From NCBI GenBank assembly GCA_014898415.1, contig RCTD01000028.1:62001-126000 (forward strand): a stretch of 64,000 nucleotides of DNA. Direction: 5' to 3'. Below the pieces are notes generated by a model. The model was not told where the DNA came from. It worked only from the letters and a program-made list of their open reading frames with translations, and made no database searches. This stretch comes from Stromatinia cepivora (taxonomy: Eukaryota > Ascomycota > Leotiomycetes > Helotiales > Sclerotiniaceae). A program made the translations under genes and the position numbers. Numbering within the stretch: position 1 is the stretch's first letter; the number at the start of each line of letters is the position of its first letter. This document shows, in pieces, positions 1 to 10,360 of this stretch.

Positions 1-329
1 TAAAAGCTTTTCGAGATAAGAAATCGAATAATATACATATATGCTCAAATTCATGTATATTCCGTAAATTCTAGGTATACGCTCATACTTTTATCTATAT
101 GTATATATTTATGATACAATTTGTGAAGTTGTTTTCCCTTTGTTAAAACCCTTTTTGAAAGGACCCTTTGTAGCTTTTTAAAGGTATTCATATTTAAGCG
201 GCGTTCCCTTCGATTTTACTTTATTTCTTAACAATAGAATCAATCAACTCTGCAATCGGTGAATTACAAGCCGAAATGATACGACAATACGAAGAGATTG
301 CTTTTCTACGTTCTTTATTCCTAATTCAA

Positions 330-1390
330 TCAAACTCCATTCCAAAACCTTGCCTTTCCGATCCAGAAAAGTTCAATGGAAACGCATAAAAGTTCGATAC
401 CTGACTTTCTTCAATCAAAGCTAAGCTTCAAGTAAATAGTACTATAATCGGTAATTCCACTGCTCAATTTTATTACATTTACCTAACCTTGAATCTCAAG
501 TTCAAGCTATAATATTGCCACAACTTTCGTCCGTCGATTAGGCCACTCCCCTTGATTACAATACGATCCTTGATCAACTCTTTAGAGTTTATAATAACTC
601 TAATAAAGTTCAAGAAGCTGAAGATCGTCTTTATATTCTAAAGCAAGTCACTGATTCGTTACACACCTATATTGCAAAATTCGAAAGGACCTTATACAAA
701 GCTTATGGTCAAAATTAGCCCGATTCGAATAAAATATCGACCTTCTGCAATGGGCTAAATTCAACTTTATGCAATCGGCTTGCTTAGCAATTCAGCTTAC
801 CCCATTCCTATCCTGAATTCGTACAAGTTATACAACAACTAGCTGCTTGTTCGATTAATGGTTTTATTCCTAATGAAATTACTAGCTTCACTTCCCACAT
901 ATTACAATGCCCTAATTCTCACTCTCAAAATCGTTTCGATTCAATAAATGTATCTAGTATCCATCATACCCTAGATGTATTCGATTCCGATTTCACCCTA
1001 GCGCTATTGCCAAAAGCATCCCCTCGGCTTCGACAATTGAGAGTTCCCGAATTCACTCCACAAAAGCAAGCTCGCTTCCGCAAAGAGAACAAATACATAC
1101 AATATAAATCCCCATACTATTAAATTCATACTTGCCATTTGGATCCATATAATGGAATACATGATTTATTTGATCTAACTAATCGTCCTACACTAGCTAC
1201 TTTGGACAATAACGATAATGATATAGATTCAGAATGGAATAAAGAAAAAATGGAAAAGGAATTAAAGGCTTTAATACATTTGGAAAACGTGATCGATGGA
1301 CGTACTTTTTTTGATCGAATAAAGGAAATAATGGATGCTACTGAATTTATACATTTGGTCGAATTGATGAATAAAATTAATGATTCATAG
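330..1390 (+). pseudogene. Decayed gag of the first gag-only element
   Basis: From about 350 the plus strand reads PDPEKFNGN, a stop, KFDT, and later QFYYIYL and LN, the same layout as the gag at 31600-32610 (PDPEKFNGNSQKFDTW and QFYYVYLNLE). The frame is interrupted by many stops. The last open piece (1139-1390) is acidic, with a DNNDNDIDSEW stretch, and sits where the other copy has its acidic C-terminus. No zinc knuckle is seen. This is a capsid-type structural protein relic, not a host gene. Confidence 0.6.
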
Positions 1391-1465
1391 TTATAATTGT
1401 TTTCGGATTCTTTTATATTATTCGTTTAAAGCACTCGAGGCGAGCTTTTATATAAGGGGGGGTAG

Positions 1466-1635
1466 TATTATGTATACGTATAACGTGATCGATTCGAACC
1501 CTAGTCGGAATACAGTATTCCCTGAATAGATTAAGTGAGCTTTTAGCCTGTATATATATAATCATATAGTTCTACCTTTCGATCTGTAGCTTTTAATTCT
1601 AAGAGATACTCAAGTTATTCGGCCGTTGTGTCACA
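1466..1635 (+). repeat. Right LTR of the first gag-only element
   Basis: About 170 bp. It begins TATTATG, a plausible RIP-mutated TGTCACG, directly after a G-rich polypurine tract, and ends TTGTGTCACA. The part with GATCTGTAGCTTTTAATTCTAA is shared with the LTRs of the 31157-32832 element (GCTCTGTAGCTTTTAATTCTAA). Its partner LTR is outside the window, so no target duplication can be checked. Confidence 0.6.
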
Positions 1636-3115
1636 TAAAAAACATTTTCAAAATCGGTATTTCTATTATATTGATAATTTGTATATAAAAGTTGATAATG
1701 TTAATATATTTAAATACTTTTATGATCTAGTTTGTATTATTTTGTGTTGTTATTGTTATATATTGTTTAAAAGATTCTTGTTAATCTTTCTTTTTTATTC
1801 ATTTAATTAATAAATGTAATTACAAAATATAATATATCCTTGAAAAATATATATAATTGGGACGAGAAAGGCTTTATAATTGAGTTTGGGAGGATGATGA
1901 AAAGGATTATAAATATTAATGTATATGAAAGGAATAAAGCTATAAAAGTTAAACAAAATGGATCAAAAGAATTTATTATCCTTTTAGTATATATTGTGAG
2001 AAAGTTGGGATATCAAGGCCTAACACGTAGCTAGTTCGTAGTCATATGGTCACATGACTCTTCGTAGTTAGATATAAGAGAGGGCTCTGCTCCCCTCTCC
2101 TTGAAAGAAATCAATCGTTTTCCACTAGTCTTTTTGTACCCCTTTTGTGCACAACCCAAACCATTGTCTAAACCTACTAGTTTTACTACTTGAAGCCTCT
2201 ACAATGTAATCTGATCAGTTCCAATTCCCATTTCCCTTCGCAGCGTGCTATCGGGACGCACGTATCTCGACCTACCTCTTTCACAATATATATATGAATA
2301 ATACAATTATACTATTTACTTTATTCTATAAAAAGGAATCAAGGGATTTATAAAATATATAAATTAATAAAGTAGAAATAAAAGATTAGATTTATTTTGA
2401 AACTTCAAATAATAAGTGATTATCGAATATATTCAGCTTTATTTAATTTACAAAAATTTTCAATACTATATCTGTTTAAAAGTAGGTAAAGAATACCGTT
2501 TATTATAAATGATCATTCTAGTTATATGAATAAAGAATTTATATCGAAATACAAAGAATTGAAGATTATAGTATTAATATTACCCCCCCATTTTATATAT
2601 CGTTTACAATCATTTCATATCAACTTTTTCTTTTTTCTTTCAACAAATTATAATATAAAGTTGAACGTTTTTATATATAATAAAAAAGATATTATTGAAA
2701 TATCGAAACGGAATTTCTGATTATTCTTTAAAAGGTTTTGGATTCAATCCTGTATTACATATAATATCATAAAATCCTTCGAGAAAACTGGTATTTACTT
2801 TATAAATAAAAATACTACGATCTCCAATATCACATTTAAGAATCCTTCTATATCATCTATATTAATACAATTAACAAAAGATAAATTTAAGGTCTCATAT
2901 ATATCAAAAGCTCTTCATCGCCTTCAATTAGAATTCCATTTCAATTCCAACCCTAATATTATATTGAAACTTTTCAAAACAGCGATTACAAATACAATTA
3001 AAGTTGATATCCAATTTTATAAAACAAAAGGATTAGAAACAATCTTTAAAATCGAAAGAAAGAAAAGAATTTACTCAAAATATTTAAACTTTACCAAAAA
3101 AAAGACTAAGAATAT
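1636..3115. other. AT-rich relic sequence, no gene
   Basis: Very AT-rich DNA with short chance ORFs only. A putative LTR at 2005-2285 is listed separately. The rest gives no protein similarity that I can recognise and reads like heavily mutated transposon remains. Confidence 0.5.
2005..2285 (+). repeat. Putative copia-type solo LTR
   Basis: The block starts TTGGGATATCAAGGCC, a start often seen in fungal Ty1/copia LTRs (recalled knowledge), has a TATA-like AGATATAAGAG followed by a small GC-rich hairpin near 2080-2100, and ends near TTTCACA. It is clearly less AT-rich than its surroundings. Boundaries are approximate and no second copy was found in the window. Confidence 0.35.
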
Positions 3116-3912
3116 TGTTGGAGGTCACGTATTTGAAGGTGATAAACCTTATAATTGGGAAGTAGTGGCTCAGAGACTATAGTGGAATAAGCAAATATCA
3201 AGTTATAATAGTAAAAGTTGAATGGTATAGTGATATTGTATATAATATTAGAGTACAGATTCTTAATCTTCAATATTGAGGGTATAGCCTTCCTATATGC
3301 CTCTTCCGAATTCTTTCGTATATCAATGCTTCATTCTTATTCGTCAATTTGAATAAAGGTTCATCATTCCAATTATCTTGATTAGTATAATAAAGGTTCT
3401 TTATTTCGAATGGTCCTGGTATTCGACTAATTTAGGTTTCTTTATTCGAATACCTATGAATTCGATGGTTTCGTATATATTAGTGAATTCGTAGAGTTCG
3501 AATTCGTATTCGTATATTGATTGATTAGATTGATTTGGTTGATTAGGTCAATTTGGTCAATTTGGTCAATTAAATCAACCAAATTGACCAAATTGACCAA
3601 ATTGACCAAATCGACCAAATCGACCTAATTGATCAAAATGGCCTAGTTGATCTTGTTTATCGTATTTATCTTATTATTCAGAATGAATATGATATATATA
3701 TATAGGTCGATTAGGTCTATTTGGTCAATTTGGTCAATTCAACCTAATTGACCAAATCAACCAAATTGACCAATTTGATCTAATTGGCCTAATTGATCAT
3801 ATTATTCAGAATGAGTATATTCTATATATATATGAATATATATATATATATATATATAGGCCTTTATATTGTGAAGTGGTTAATGAGAGTTATTTATTGT
3901 TCAATAACAACA
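3116..3912 (+). repeat. LTR of a hairpin-minisatellite family, copy 1
   Basis: Begins TGTTGGAGGTCACG and shares nearly its whole length, in inverted orientation, with 32890-33761; a partial inverted copy is at 22745-23373. Shared blocks include the GGAAGTAGTGGCTCAGAG region, an AATCTGTACTC region, hairpin minisatellites, and an end at GGTTAATGAGAGTTATTTATT followed by AATAACAACAAC. The abrupt homology limits and TGTTGG start fit a solo LTR. No clean target duplication could be read. Confidence 0.6.
3520..3800 (+). repeat. Palindromic minisatellite inside LTR (copy 1)
   Basis: Runs of the 9-mer TTGGTCAAT are followed directly by runs of its reverse complement ATTGACCAA. One palindromic array spans about 3540-3640 and a second, shorter one about 3700-3800. 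Each arm pair can fold into a long hairpin with a short loop around TTAAATC. The same arrangement is found in the related LTRs at 22735-22975 and 33040-33365. Confidence 0.8.
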
Positions 3913-4202
3913 ACCCCTTGTAATAAATACCTCATTGTTACGAGTATTCTTGCTTTTTGGATCGTATAAAAATAGATCTTTATGCTTTTCATATTACTTC
4001 GAATCACCATTGATTTATAGTGATAATAAATCATCTTGAATTATTAATAATTCATTGTGATCCAATATACCTGTTATCGTAAACTTAAGTTGGGTGCGCA
4101 TACGATCTTAGAATGACCAAAATCTCATACTAAAATGATGAAATCTGATCGTTCCTGCATATGACCCAAGTTCACGAAAACTATTAATACTCATTTAAAA
4201 GG

Positions 4203-4427
4203 TTAATTCATATCTTGAATTATTTCAATAAATCTTGATAATTTAATTCTTTCTAATGGTTTTGTAAAACCATCTGCTAATTGTGTATCAGTTGATATCC
4301 ATATTAATTTAATTAGGCCTTTATTTATTAGATCTCTAATTAAATAATATTTAGTATCAATATATTTACTCCTATCATGATATATAGGGTTTTCTGATAT
4401 GAATATAGCAGCTATATTATCAGTATG
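4203..4427 (-). pseudogene. Ty1/copia pol fragment (RNase H C-terminus)
   Basis: Reading from 4427 leftwards gives 74 open codons and a stop. They carry the recognisable end of copia RNase H: DNIAAI, then SENPIYHDRSKYID, then TQLADGFTKPL. The reading frame is intact here, but everything upstream in the element is missing because the fragment abuts a broken host gene at 4428. About 290 bp of unrelated sequence to the left (3913-4202) may be its 3' LTR. This is a truncated retroelement piece. Confidence 0.85.
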
Positions 4428-4966
4428 GCATCAGAACCCCAGATAGCTCTTGATTCGCCTTCAATTGAAAGATCATCATTCGACCTCTCAATCATCGCCC
4501 TCCCTCAACTCTCAAATCTCGAATTTGATGCCATTCTAGAAACAAAATTGCCTTTGTTCATGTCACCCTTGTATTTATATATAAAATGGTTCATTCAGGT
4601 ACAGAGGCAATTGATCTTGTGGCATCAGCATTTCCTTAGAAGGATTTGGCATTCATGATTAATAGATTGTTGGGATCTTATCAACATGACACAATTGATG
4701 AGATCAACAATGCGCCATTTTTATAGCCAAATACGAGCCCTCTCATAGAAGATTATGCCCTCAGAGGATTTTTTTAGTTTGAAGGTCTTTATCCGAACGA
4801 CTTTTGGAATAGGGAGAAAATTGAAGGAGGCAAATATTGCGGCCTTAAGGGGGAGATACTGCAACGCAAAGAACGCATATTGTGGCTCGCTCATCATATT
4901 GCGAATGCTGTTAGGCGGCTAAGGTTTGAAAAGTCCCTGTCACGGTATTTGGTATCAAGTTAAGCA
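4428..4966 (+). pseudogene. Broken Est1-type DNA/RNA-binding domain gene
   Basis: The plus strand from 4428 reads an open stretch to a possible 41-bp intron (GTACAG...CCTTAG, about 4600-4640), then KDLAFMINRLL, a stop, and a conserved block with EDYALRGFF, FEGLYPNDFWNREKIEG and KERILWLAHHIA. The order 'ALRG..., P-N-D-W, NEKI-like, RKERILWL, RIA' is that of fungal proteins with an Est1-like DNA/RNA-binding domain (family knowledge). Two in-frame TAG codons sit where Trp or similar is expected (TGG to TAG, RIP-type), and a copia fragment cuts off the 5' part. Non-functional. Confidence 0.55.
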
Positions 4967-5788
4967 AAGGAGGATTAAGCTATTCTTTTTTTTTCTTGAT
5001 ATTGTCATTGTGGCATATACACCATTTTTCGGATCACCAATCCCCAGCTATTGCTTTCTCCTTCGCCGGTACTTCGTGTAGATAGATATTTCACTTCTTG
5101 ATGTTTTTGAATTTTAATACTTGCAAATGGGATTGGCAGACAATGAAAGACTGAAAGAATTGATCAAAAATAATGACAGTGGTGCATCCGGACATATTTC
5201 TTGACATTACTCATTATCAAACGAAAACCCTATAGTGACCAGATTCATTAAAAGTATAAAGAAATACCTTCCAAAGGATTTAAGATAACCAAGAAGACAC
5301 GCCATGTTTCTTATCATCTACCTTTATTTCACTGATACAAATAGAACTTTTTCGTACCCGAAAGCACATTTAAATATGGAAGTCATTTCTTTGTTAGCAT
5401 ATTCCTTTGATAATCCCCTTTTCCCCTAAGCTTATTGTTTTCTTTTGGTGGTGGGGTGGAGTGAGCGTATACAAGGCGACAAATCTCAAGCCTGATCTGG
5501 AAGACTTTTTATTCCTTTGCAGATAGTGTATGAGGAAGTACAAAATCCTGTATTGATTTTGTAAAACTCACAGCTAGAAACGGATTTTAGCACCGGGGTT
5601 TTCACTGTATGGGGGTTGGTAATATCCGACTCAATTTATCATCCTCATATCGCTCTAACTGAAAGACTTCCTTAGAAAAGTATCAAATGAACCTGCTTAT
5701 AATGATATTTTGATTCTTTCAGAATGTAAAATCGATAAAGATAGAAGAAGCGTTGAGCGTATGATATAACCTGCAAAATAGAGCAGGC
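4967..5788. other. Intergenic, no gene seen
   Basis: No convincing ORF, RNA gene or repeat in these 820 bases. Base composition is more normal than in the relic DNA to the left. Confidence 0.4.
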
Positions 5789-6097
5789 TGTCACGAATCA
5801 CAAGATCAAGTATCACGTGACAAGGAGCTTGAGGAGCTAGGAGGCTCCCAAAAGCTCCTAGACCCCTTGATGTATATAGGAAGAGAATCTTTTCTGTTAG
5901 GAGCTTCGTGCTCAACTTAGTTATCAATTAGTTTACCAACATTCTACTTGATCTAGTAACGAATTCACTTCCAAGTGAATACCCAGTGATATAACCTTAA
6001 CCCACAACTTACCAACCTACGAAACTGAGGCATTAGAGCCTAGCCACAGATACGTCCACACCGGTATTATACCCGTACAACCCAGCTTGCAACGACA
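5789..6097 (+). repeat. Putative solo LTR
   Basis: Starts TGTCACGAATCACAAG and ends CTTGCAACGACA, so it has the TG...CA form. It contains CACGTGACAAGG, a TATATAGG box near 5875 and a GC-rich middle. The start TGTCACGAATC is shared with the LTRs at 10005 and 23775 (in those, on the strand carrying gag), but the rest differs. No flanking duplication is readable. Confidence 0.45.
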
Positions 6098-6450
6098 TTG
6101 CTGATCTAGTCACTTATAGTTAAAGAAATAATTCAGATCGATAGGTAAAAAGAAAAATGAGGGATTACAAAACACAATCAAAATTCGTATGATTCTATCT
6201 CCCCTGCTATACATAACTTCCCTCTTTGCTATTTGCCAACCTTTATCGTTGTTGTTATTGTCGCATTTTTTCTTCAAAGTCCACTTTTCTTTATATCGAC
6301 AACCAGTTAATTATACAATAGTAATAAAGGCACTCCCAAAATAGAGCTGGAAATCTCTCTTTCAAATATTACCCTACAATATCAAGAATTCACTATGAAC
6401 CCAAGGCAACTTGCATAAACTGTATAGAGCCTGCCTATACTCGAATGGCT

Positions 6451-7399
6451 TTAAAACCCCATTGCGCCTATATCTGACTGTCTTGAATCTTGACCTGGTA
6501 AGATGTGGATAGCTTCCAATGATCCTATTTGTTCTTTTGTATTCAACAGCTCCTGTGCGAGATCCTTCATCTCGGCTTCATTATATTCAGCTACTGAAAT
6601 CGATTTGATATGAACATATAATTTGCTGGAACTAGGTAGACTATCCTTCTCCAATGAATTGAAATATTCTTCTGTAAAAATCGTATTTAGGATTCGGATA
6701 TTTTGATTATGAATAGAGATAAGTCGGATCTGATATTTGAAAGTTAGTTTAAACTTCATATAAATATATTTCCAACTAACAGGTAATCTTCGTAATGCAG
6801 GCCGAAATGCACACAATTGCGGCGATTGTTTTTCCATCATTTCTATCTCCATCTGTTGTTGAATGCTATCATCATTCTTCCAAGCAATAAAAGCAATCCT
6901 ATAAAATGCAATAAATTCGGTCGTTAGGATTTCATTATTCATCGCAGAGCACGAATGAGTTGTGAGAGCAAGCGCTGTTAAATCGCCAGTCGTCCAAACA
7001 TTTGTGAAGCCCCAACGCAAATTGTATGTTTCATACATATCTCTATATTATCAAATATTAGCAGAATATAGAGATATAATGAAACGGATTAACTATAACA
7101 TACGACCATCCGTAAAGCTGTCCGAATCCTGCCCAATACAATTCTTGCATATCGTTATGGAGTGCAGCAGCGATATCCCGACTGTTGAACCACAGATCGT
7201 AATGCGATAGAGGAGTCTCAGTACGATCAGTTGAGGTTGTCGGAATCATAGGTATATCTTCAGTTGAATCAATGATGATACCAAAGACATCGCTGAATTC
7301 TTTCTTCAAGATTTCGCTTTCCCTATATTTAGATTTCCTCCAAATAAACTTGCAAATCTTGACAAGAGCTTGTCGGCGAGGCGTAATGGAGAGCGACAT
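6451..7399 (-). CDS. Hypothetical protein, two exons
   Basis: Gene model: exon 1 7399-7104, intron 7103-7043 (61 bp; GTATGT donor, TGCTAAT branch site, ATAG acceptor), exon 2 7042-6451; 295 aa. The phase-2 junction restores the frame exactly and joins WS to DMYETYNLRWGF. The protein starts MSLSITPRRQ. It has no signal peptide, membrane segment or motif that I recognise; the middle is rich in aromatic and basic residues (FRPALRRLPVSWKYIYMKF) and the end is acidic. It faces the nuclease-like gene at 7811 across about 410 bp, so the two may share a promoter. Function unknown. A frame that stays open across a clean intron supports a real gene. Confidence 0.6.
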
Positions 7400-7810
7400 G
7401 GTAAACTTCAATCGATCGATAATTAGCGTCGTGATTCTGTGATTTATTTGCAATGCGTTCGTAAGTTTGTTTATTTGTGTTATCAAATATGTAGATTCTG
7501 CCTCGCTTTGTTGCTCTGACAACTTGTTGCTTTGACAACTGTTCAAAACAACAAAGTGATTCTGCCTATCGAAGGCGGTGTACGAAGGCCTGTATCTCCG
7601 TAGATGTCCGATTAATTAAGAATAATTATATTGGTTATTAGGTATCACATAGACATGCAGCCCTTGTCTATTAAGGTACTTTGCTTGATATACATGGTTT
7701 ATTTGGCAAGTGTATGAGGGGTAACTGTTAGTAGTGTTATAAAGTTTAGTCAATCTCTCGCTGATGTTTTTCTGCTCGCGCGGTCCCGCTTGCTGATTAA
7801 AACCAGGTCG
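7400..7810. promoter_or_regulatory. Divergent intergenic region between 6451-7399 and 7811-9023
   Basis: About 410 bp between two start codons on opposite strands. This is the only room for both promoters. Overlapping minus-strand ORFs in it begin at non-ATG codons and have no recognisable content. Confidence 0.4.
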
Positions 7811-9023
7811 ATGTCTAAACTTCCAGATACTATTGAAAGATGGCAAAGCTTCTATGCCCGCATCAATGATAAGGATTTTAAAAATGCGAACTTCGAGAGT
7901 GGGAGTAAATTCAAATTCGAAAGCGCTATTCTCCTGCGGGTCCTTCACAACCAGACCCAAATCAAATCTTCATCTTCCATGCACTGGATCAATGATAGTC
8001 AAATATTTCCAGCAACGCGACGATCACAAGCTGAGATAGCAGTTAGGGGTCAGCACTTTGAGCCACTACTTCGAATAGTAAAGAAATTTTCCCAAAATGT
8101 AGGGTGGACTTCGAAGGACTTCATAGATTCAGGATGTTTCGGACCATTTTTGTCTCTTTTGGCACTTATTGAACGTAACGATATAAAAGAAACAAACGAA
8201 GAATCTGCAGTACAATATATTACCACTCCTGTTGCTGCACGAACTCGACTTCAACAATCGCGAAGAGACCCTTACATAACACCAATCAAGAAATCGACTA
8301 AGCAATTGAGCCCTTTGGATGTATTGATCGATGAGATGGATTTGGATACGCCCAGCACTACCGAATCGATTGAGTTACCACCATCCGGTGAAGGATCCGT
8401 TGCAAAATACGAAAAAACCAAGATAAAGGTACAGGATGAACAAACAGTTAATCAATGTCTTATCAACTTATTGCTGCCTATCTCTTGGCCTTTAGGAATA
8501 TCTGGTAATGTCGATCCACAGCGGAAGGCTTATATATTTGTCCTACAAGGCTCCAAAGCCTACGAAGCTCGGGTTGACGGTATAGTTACACATCCTAATC
8601 GCAATATCGATGTCCTGGGTTTCTTGGAAGTGAAACGTGGTCAGCGAACAGATGAAGTTCGCATACAAGAGGTAGCTCAAATGGTAGCATTCATGAATTC
8701 GAAGAACAACAAACTTCGCATGAATGATAATGCATCGGTTTTGCAACAGTACGTTATCTTCGTTATTCGCTTGCCTTGCTAATATGCTCTGTAGTTCGTG
8801 GCTTATATCGATGTGTGCCAATCAGTTATTTATCACAATAGCAAGCTGTAATCAATCATGGATAGAATTCTTAGGAACGGGAGAAGGATTGAAGGAAGGT
8901 ATGCCGGAATTGAAATCAGAAAATTTTCTTCATATGAAAGAATATGGTCCATTCGTTTTAAGCAACTACTATGATTTGCTTATAGTGTTGAAGCATCTAT
9001 ATGTATTATTGTCAGGTGCATAA
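7811..9023 (+). CDS. PD-(D/E)XK nuclease-like protein
   Basis: Model: exon 1 7811-8748, intron 8749-8794 (46 bp; GTACGT donor, TGCTAAT branch, TGTAG acceptor), exon 2 8795-9023; 388 aa. The first ATG gives MSKLPDTIERWQ; longer readings start at TTG only. The visible core is EARVDGI, about 17 residues, then GFLEVKRG, then IQEVAQM. This fits the D...ExK...Q signature of PD-(D/E)XK nucleases; fungal genomes hold many uncharacterised proteins of this type. The N-terminal half (FEPLLRIVKKFS, FGPFLSLLAL) looks helical. No targeting signal is seen. It could cut DNA or be an inactive fold relative. It sits head-to-head with a hypothetical gene, in a transposon-rich neighbourhood. Confidence 0.65.
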
Positions 9024-10004
9024 CTTTGTTCCTAGCATTTTTGAGAGACCATTAAATCCTAACCTTGTTCCTAATTAGAGGCCCGTGATAATATACCCAT
9101 ACTACCAACCGGTAAGCGTATTCTACTTATATTAACGCAGGCCTATACCGGTAATTCGCATTTGACAGTTGACGAACTTGGATTCGATGCTTTCCGGTGC
9201 TTCCCATCAAGATCGCCATGCTCGTTGCTTAAGTAATTGGCAAAGTGAGTATAGCAGTTTCATATTTGATTAGCAAAGAGTTTCCTTTTATAGTATAACA
9301 GACTCCCTTTATCACAATTCTACTACAGAACTTGTATTATCCCTGATACTTATAAAGAGGTTTCATCCAAGCTCTAAACCTTATTACTATACAGAAGATC
9401 GCCATTAGCCTTAACTATTGTAGTATACAAACTCATATAATATCGCTACGCAAATCAGTACCTGTCACGGTATAGGTAAGGGCCTTAGGTAATACGATGA
9501 TATTCTACGAAGAAGGTGCTAGAAGGGGCATATGAGTGATTGAGTTTGTTGTTATTGTACTAAACAGAAGGCCGGTAATATATAAAGATTTATAAATATT
9601 AATTATATCGTTAATATTTTTTTATTTATGAATTTATGTTTATTTCTTATTCAAATCTATTATAAATTTATAACTCGTTCTTAATTTGTCTTTTTAAATA
9701 CCTTAAATATCCATTCTTTATATAATCGATGTTTTTTTTAGAATCTTTTATTTTTTTATAGAATATTATTATATTATTTAAAAAAATTTATTGTATTATA
9801 ATAGTATATTTTATTTTTCAAAAAACTTTATTATATTATAACTTATCTCATTCTCAGACTCTCGTAGAGTATAACAGATTTATAATATTTTGTAGTAAAT
9901 CTATAATTTTGTAAGAAAATTACTAGTAATTTTGTACTAAAATGACTCATATTTTTATCGAAGTGAGACGGCATATTAATCTCTATAAAGGTCTAAAAGC
10001 TTTT
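9024..10004. other. Gene-free, AT-rich to the right
   Basis: No ORF of note. From about 9560 the sequence becomes extremely AT-rich and lies directly beside the retroelement at 10005. A block starting TGTCACGGTATAGG at about 9464 resembles an LTR start but has no second copy here. Confidence 0.4.
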
Positions 10005-10286
10005 TGTGACGCACAAGAGCCGTAGTAGAGCTGAATAAACAGGGTCAATTATGTTCCTTAGAATCTACAATTGAAGAACTATAGCTCGTAAGGAGCAACT
10101 AGATATATATACACAAATACCCATTCGTGAACTGCAGAACTATGCGTATATATTATTAGGGTCACCATTTTGCCATACTAAATCGTATGAATCGTAATAC
10201 ATATACACAGACGATCAGTTCACCAATTGATAAGGGAGATAAGAGGTATCACGTGGTTAATCTCCTGTGGTTCACGATTCGTGACA
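10005..10286 (-). repeat. LTR (element-right) of the gag-only element
   Basis: 282 bp. It differs from 11796-12076 by many scattered transitions in both directions, so both LTRs have been hit by C-to-T/G-to-A change. A third, solo copy in opposite orientation is at 23775-24056. Confidence 0.85.
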
Positions 10287-10313
10287 CTACCCCCCCCCCC
10301 CCCGCCCCCCCCG
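10287..10313 (-). other. Polypurine tract of the gag-only element
   Basis: On the minus strand this is an almost unbroken G run (14 plus 8 G) ending GGTAG directly before TGTCACG of the LTR. This is the expected position for the plus-strand primer of an LTR retroelement. Confidence 0.75.
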
Positions 10314-10360
10314 CGGAAGAGCTCGCCCTCGAGCGTTTATTCCTCTGTTTCGTCGCTATT

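Larger units (their letters stand above)
1..1635 (+). mobile_element. Gag-only (TR-GAG-like) LTR element, left LTR outside the window
   Basis: The first bases match the sequence just inside the left LTR of the better preserved copy at 31157-32832, so this element's left LTR lies before position 1. The interior has a decayed gag-like reading frame, a purine run near 1454-1465, then a right LTR at 1466-1635 ending in TCACA. No protease, reverse transcriptase or integrase is visible between gag and the LTR. It is therefore a non-autonomous element that would need enzymes from another retrotransposon. Many stops are CAA-to-TAA or TGG-to-TAG changes, as expected from RIP. Confidence 0.65.

Noticed and set aside
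7616..7960. Minus-strand 114-codon ORF
   Set aside because: It overlaps the start of the supported nuclease-like gene on the other strand and the divergent promoter; no recognisable content.
10284..10313. Long C run as an assembly or homopolymer artefact
   Set aside because: It sits exactly at the polypurine-tract position of an LTR element on the minus strand, so it has a biological explanation; its exact length is still uncertain.
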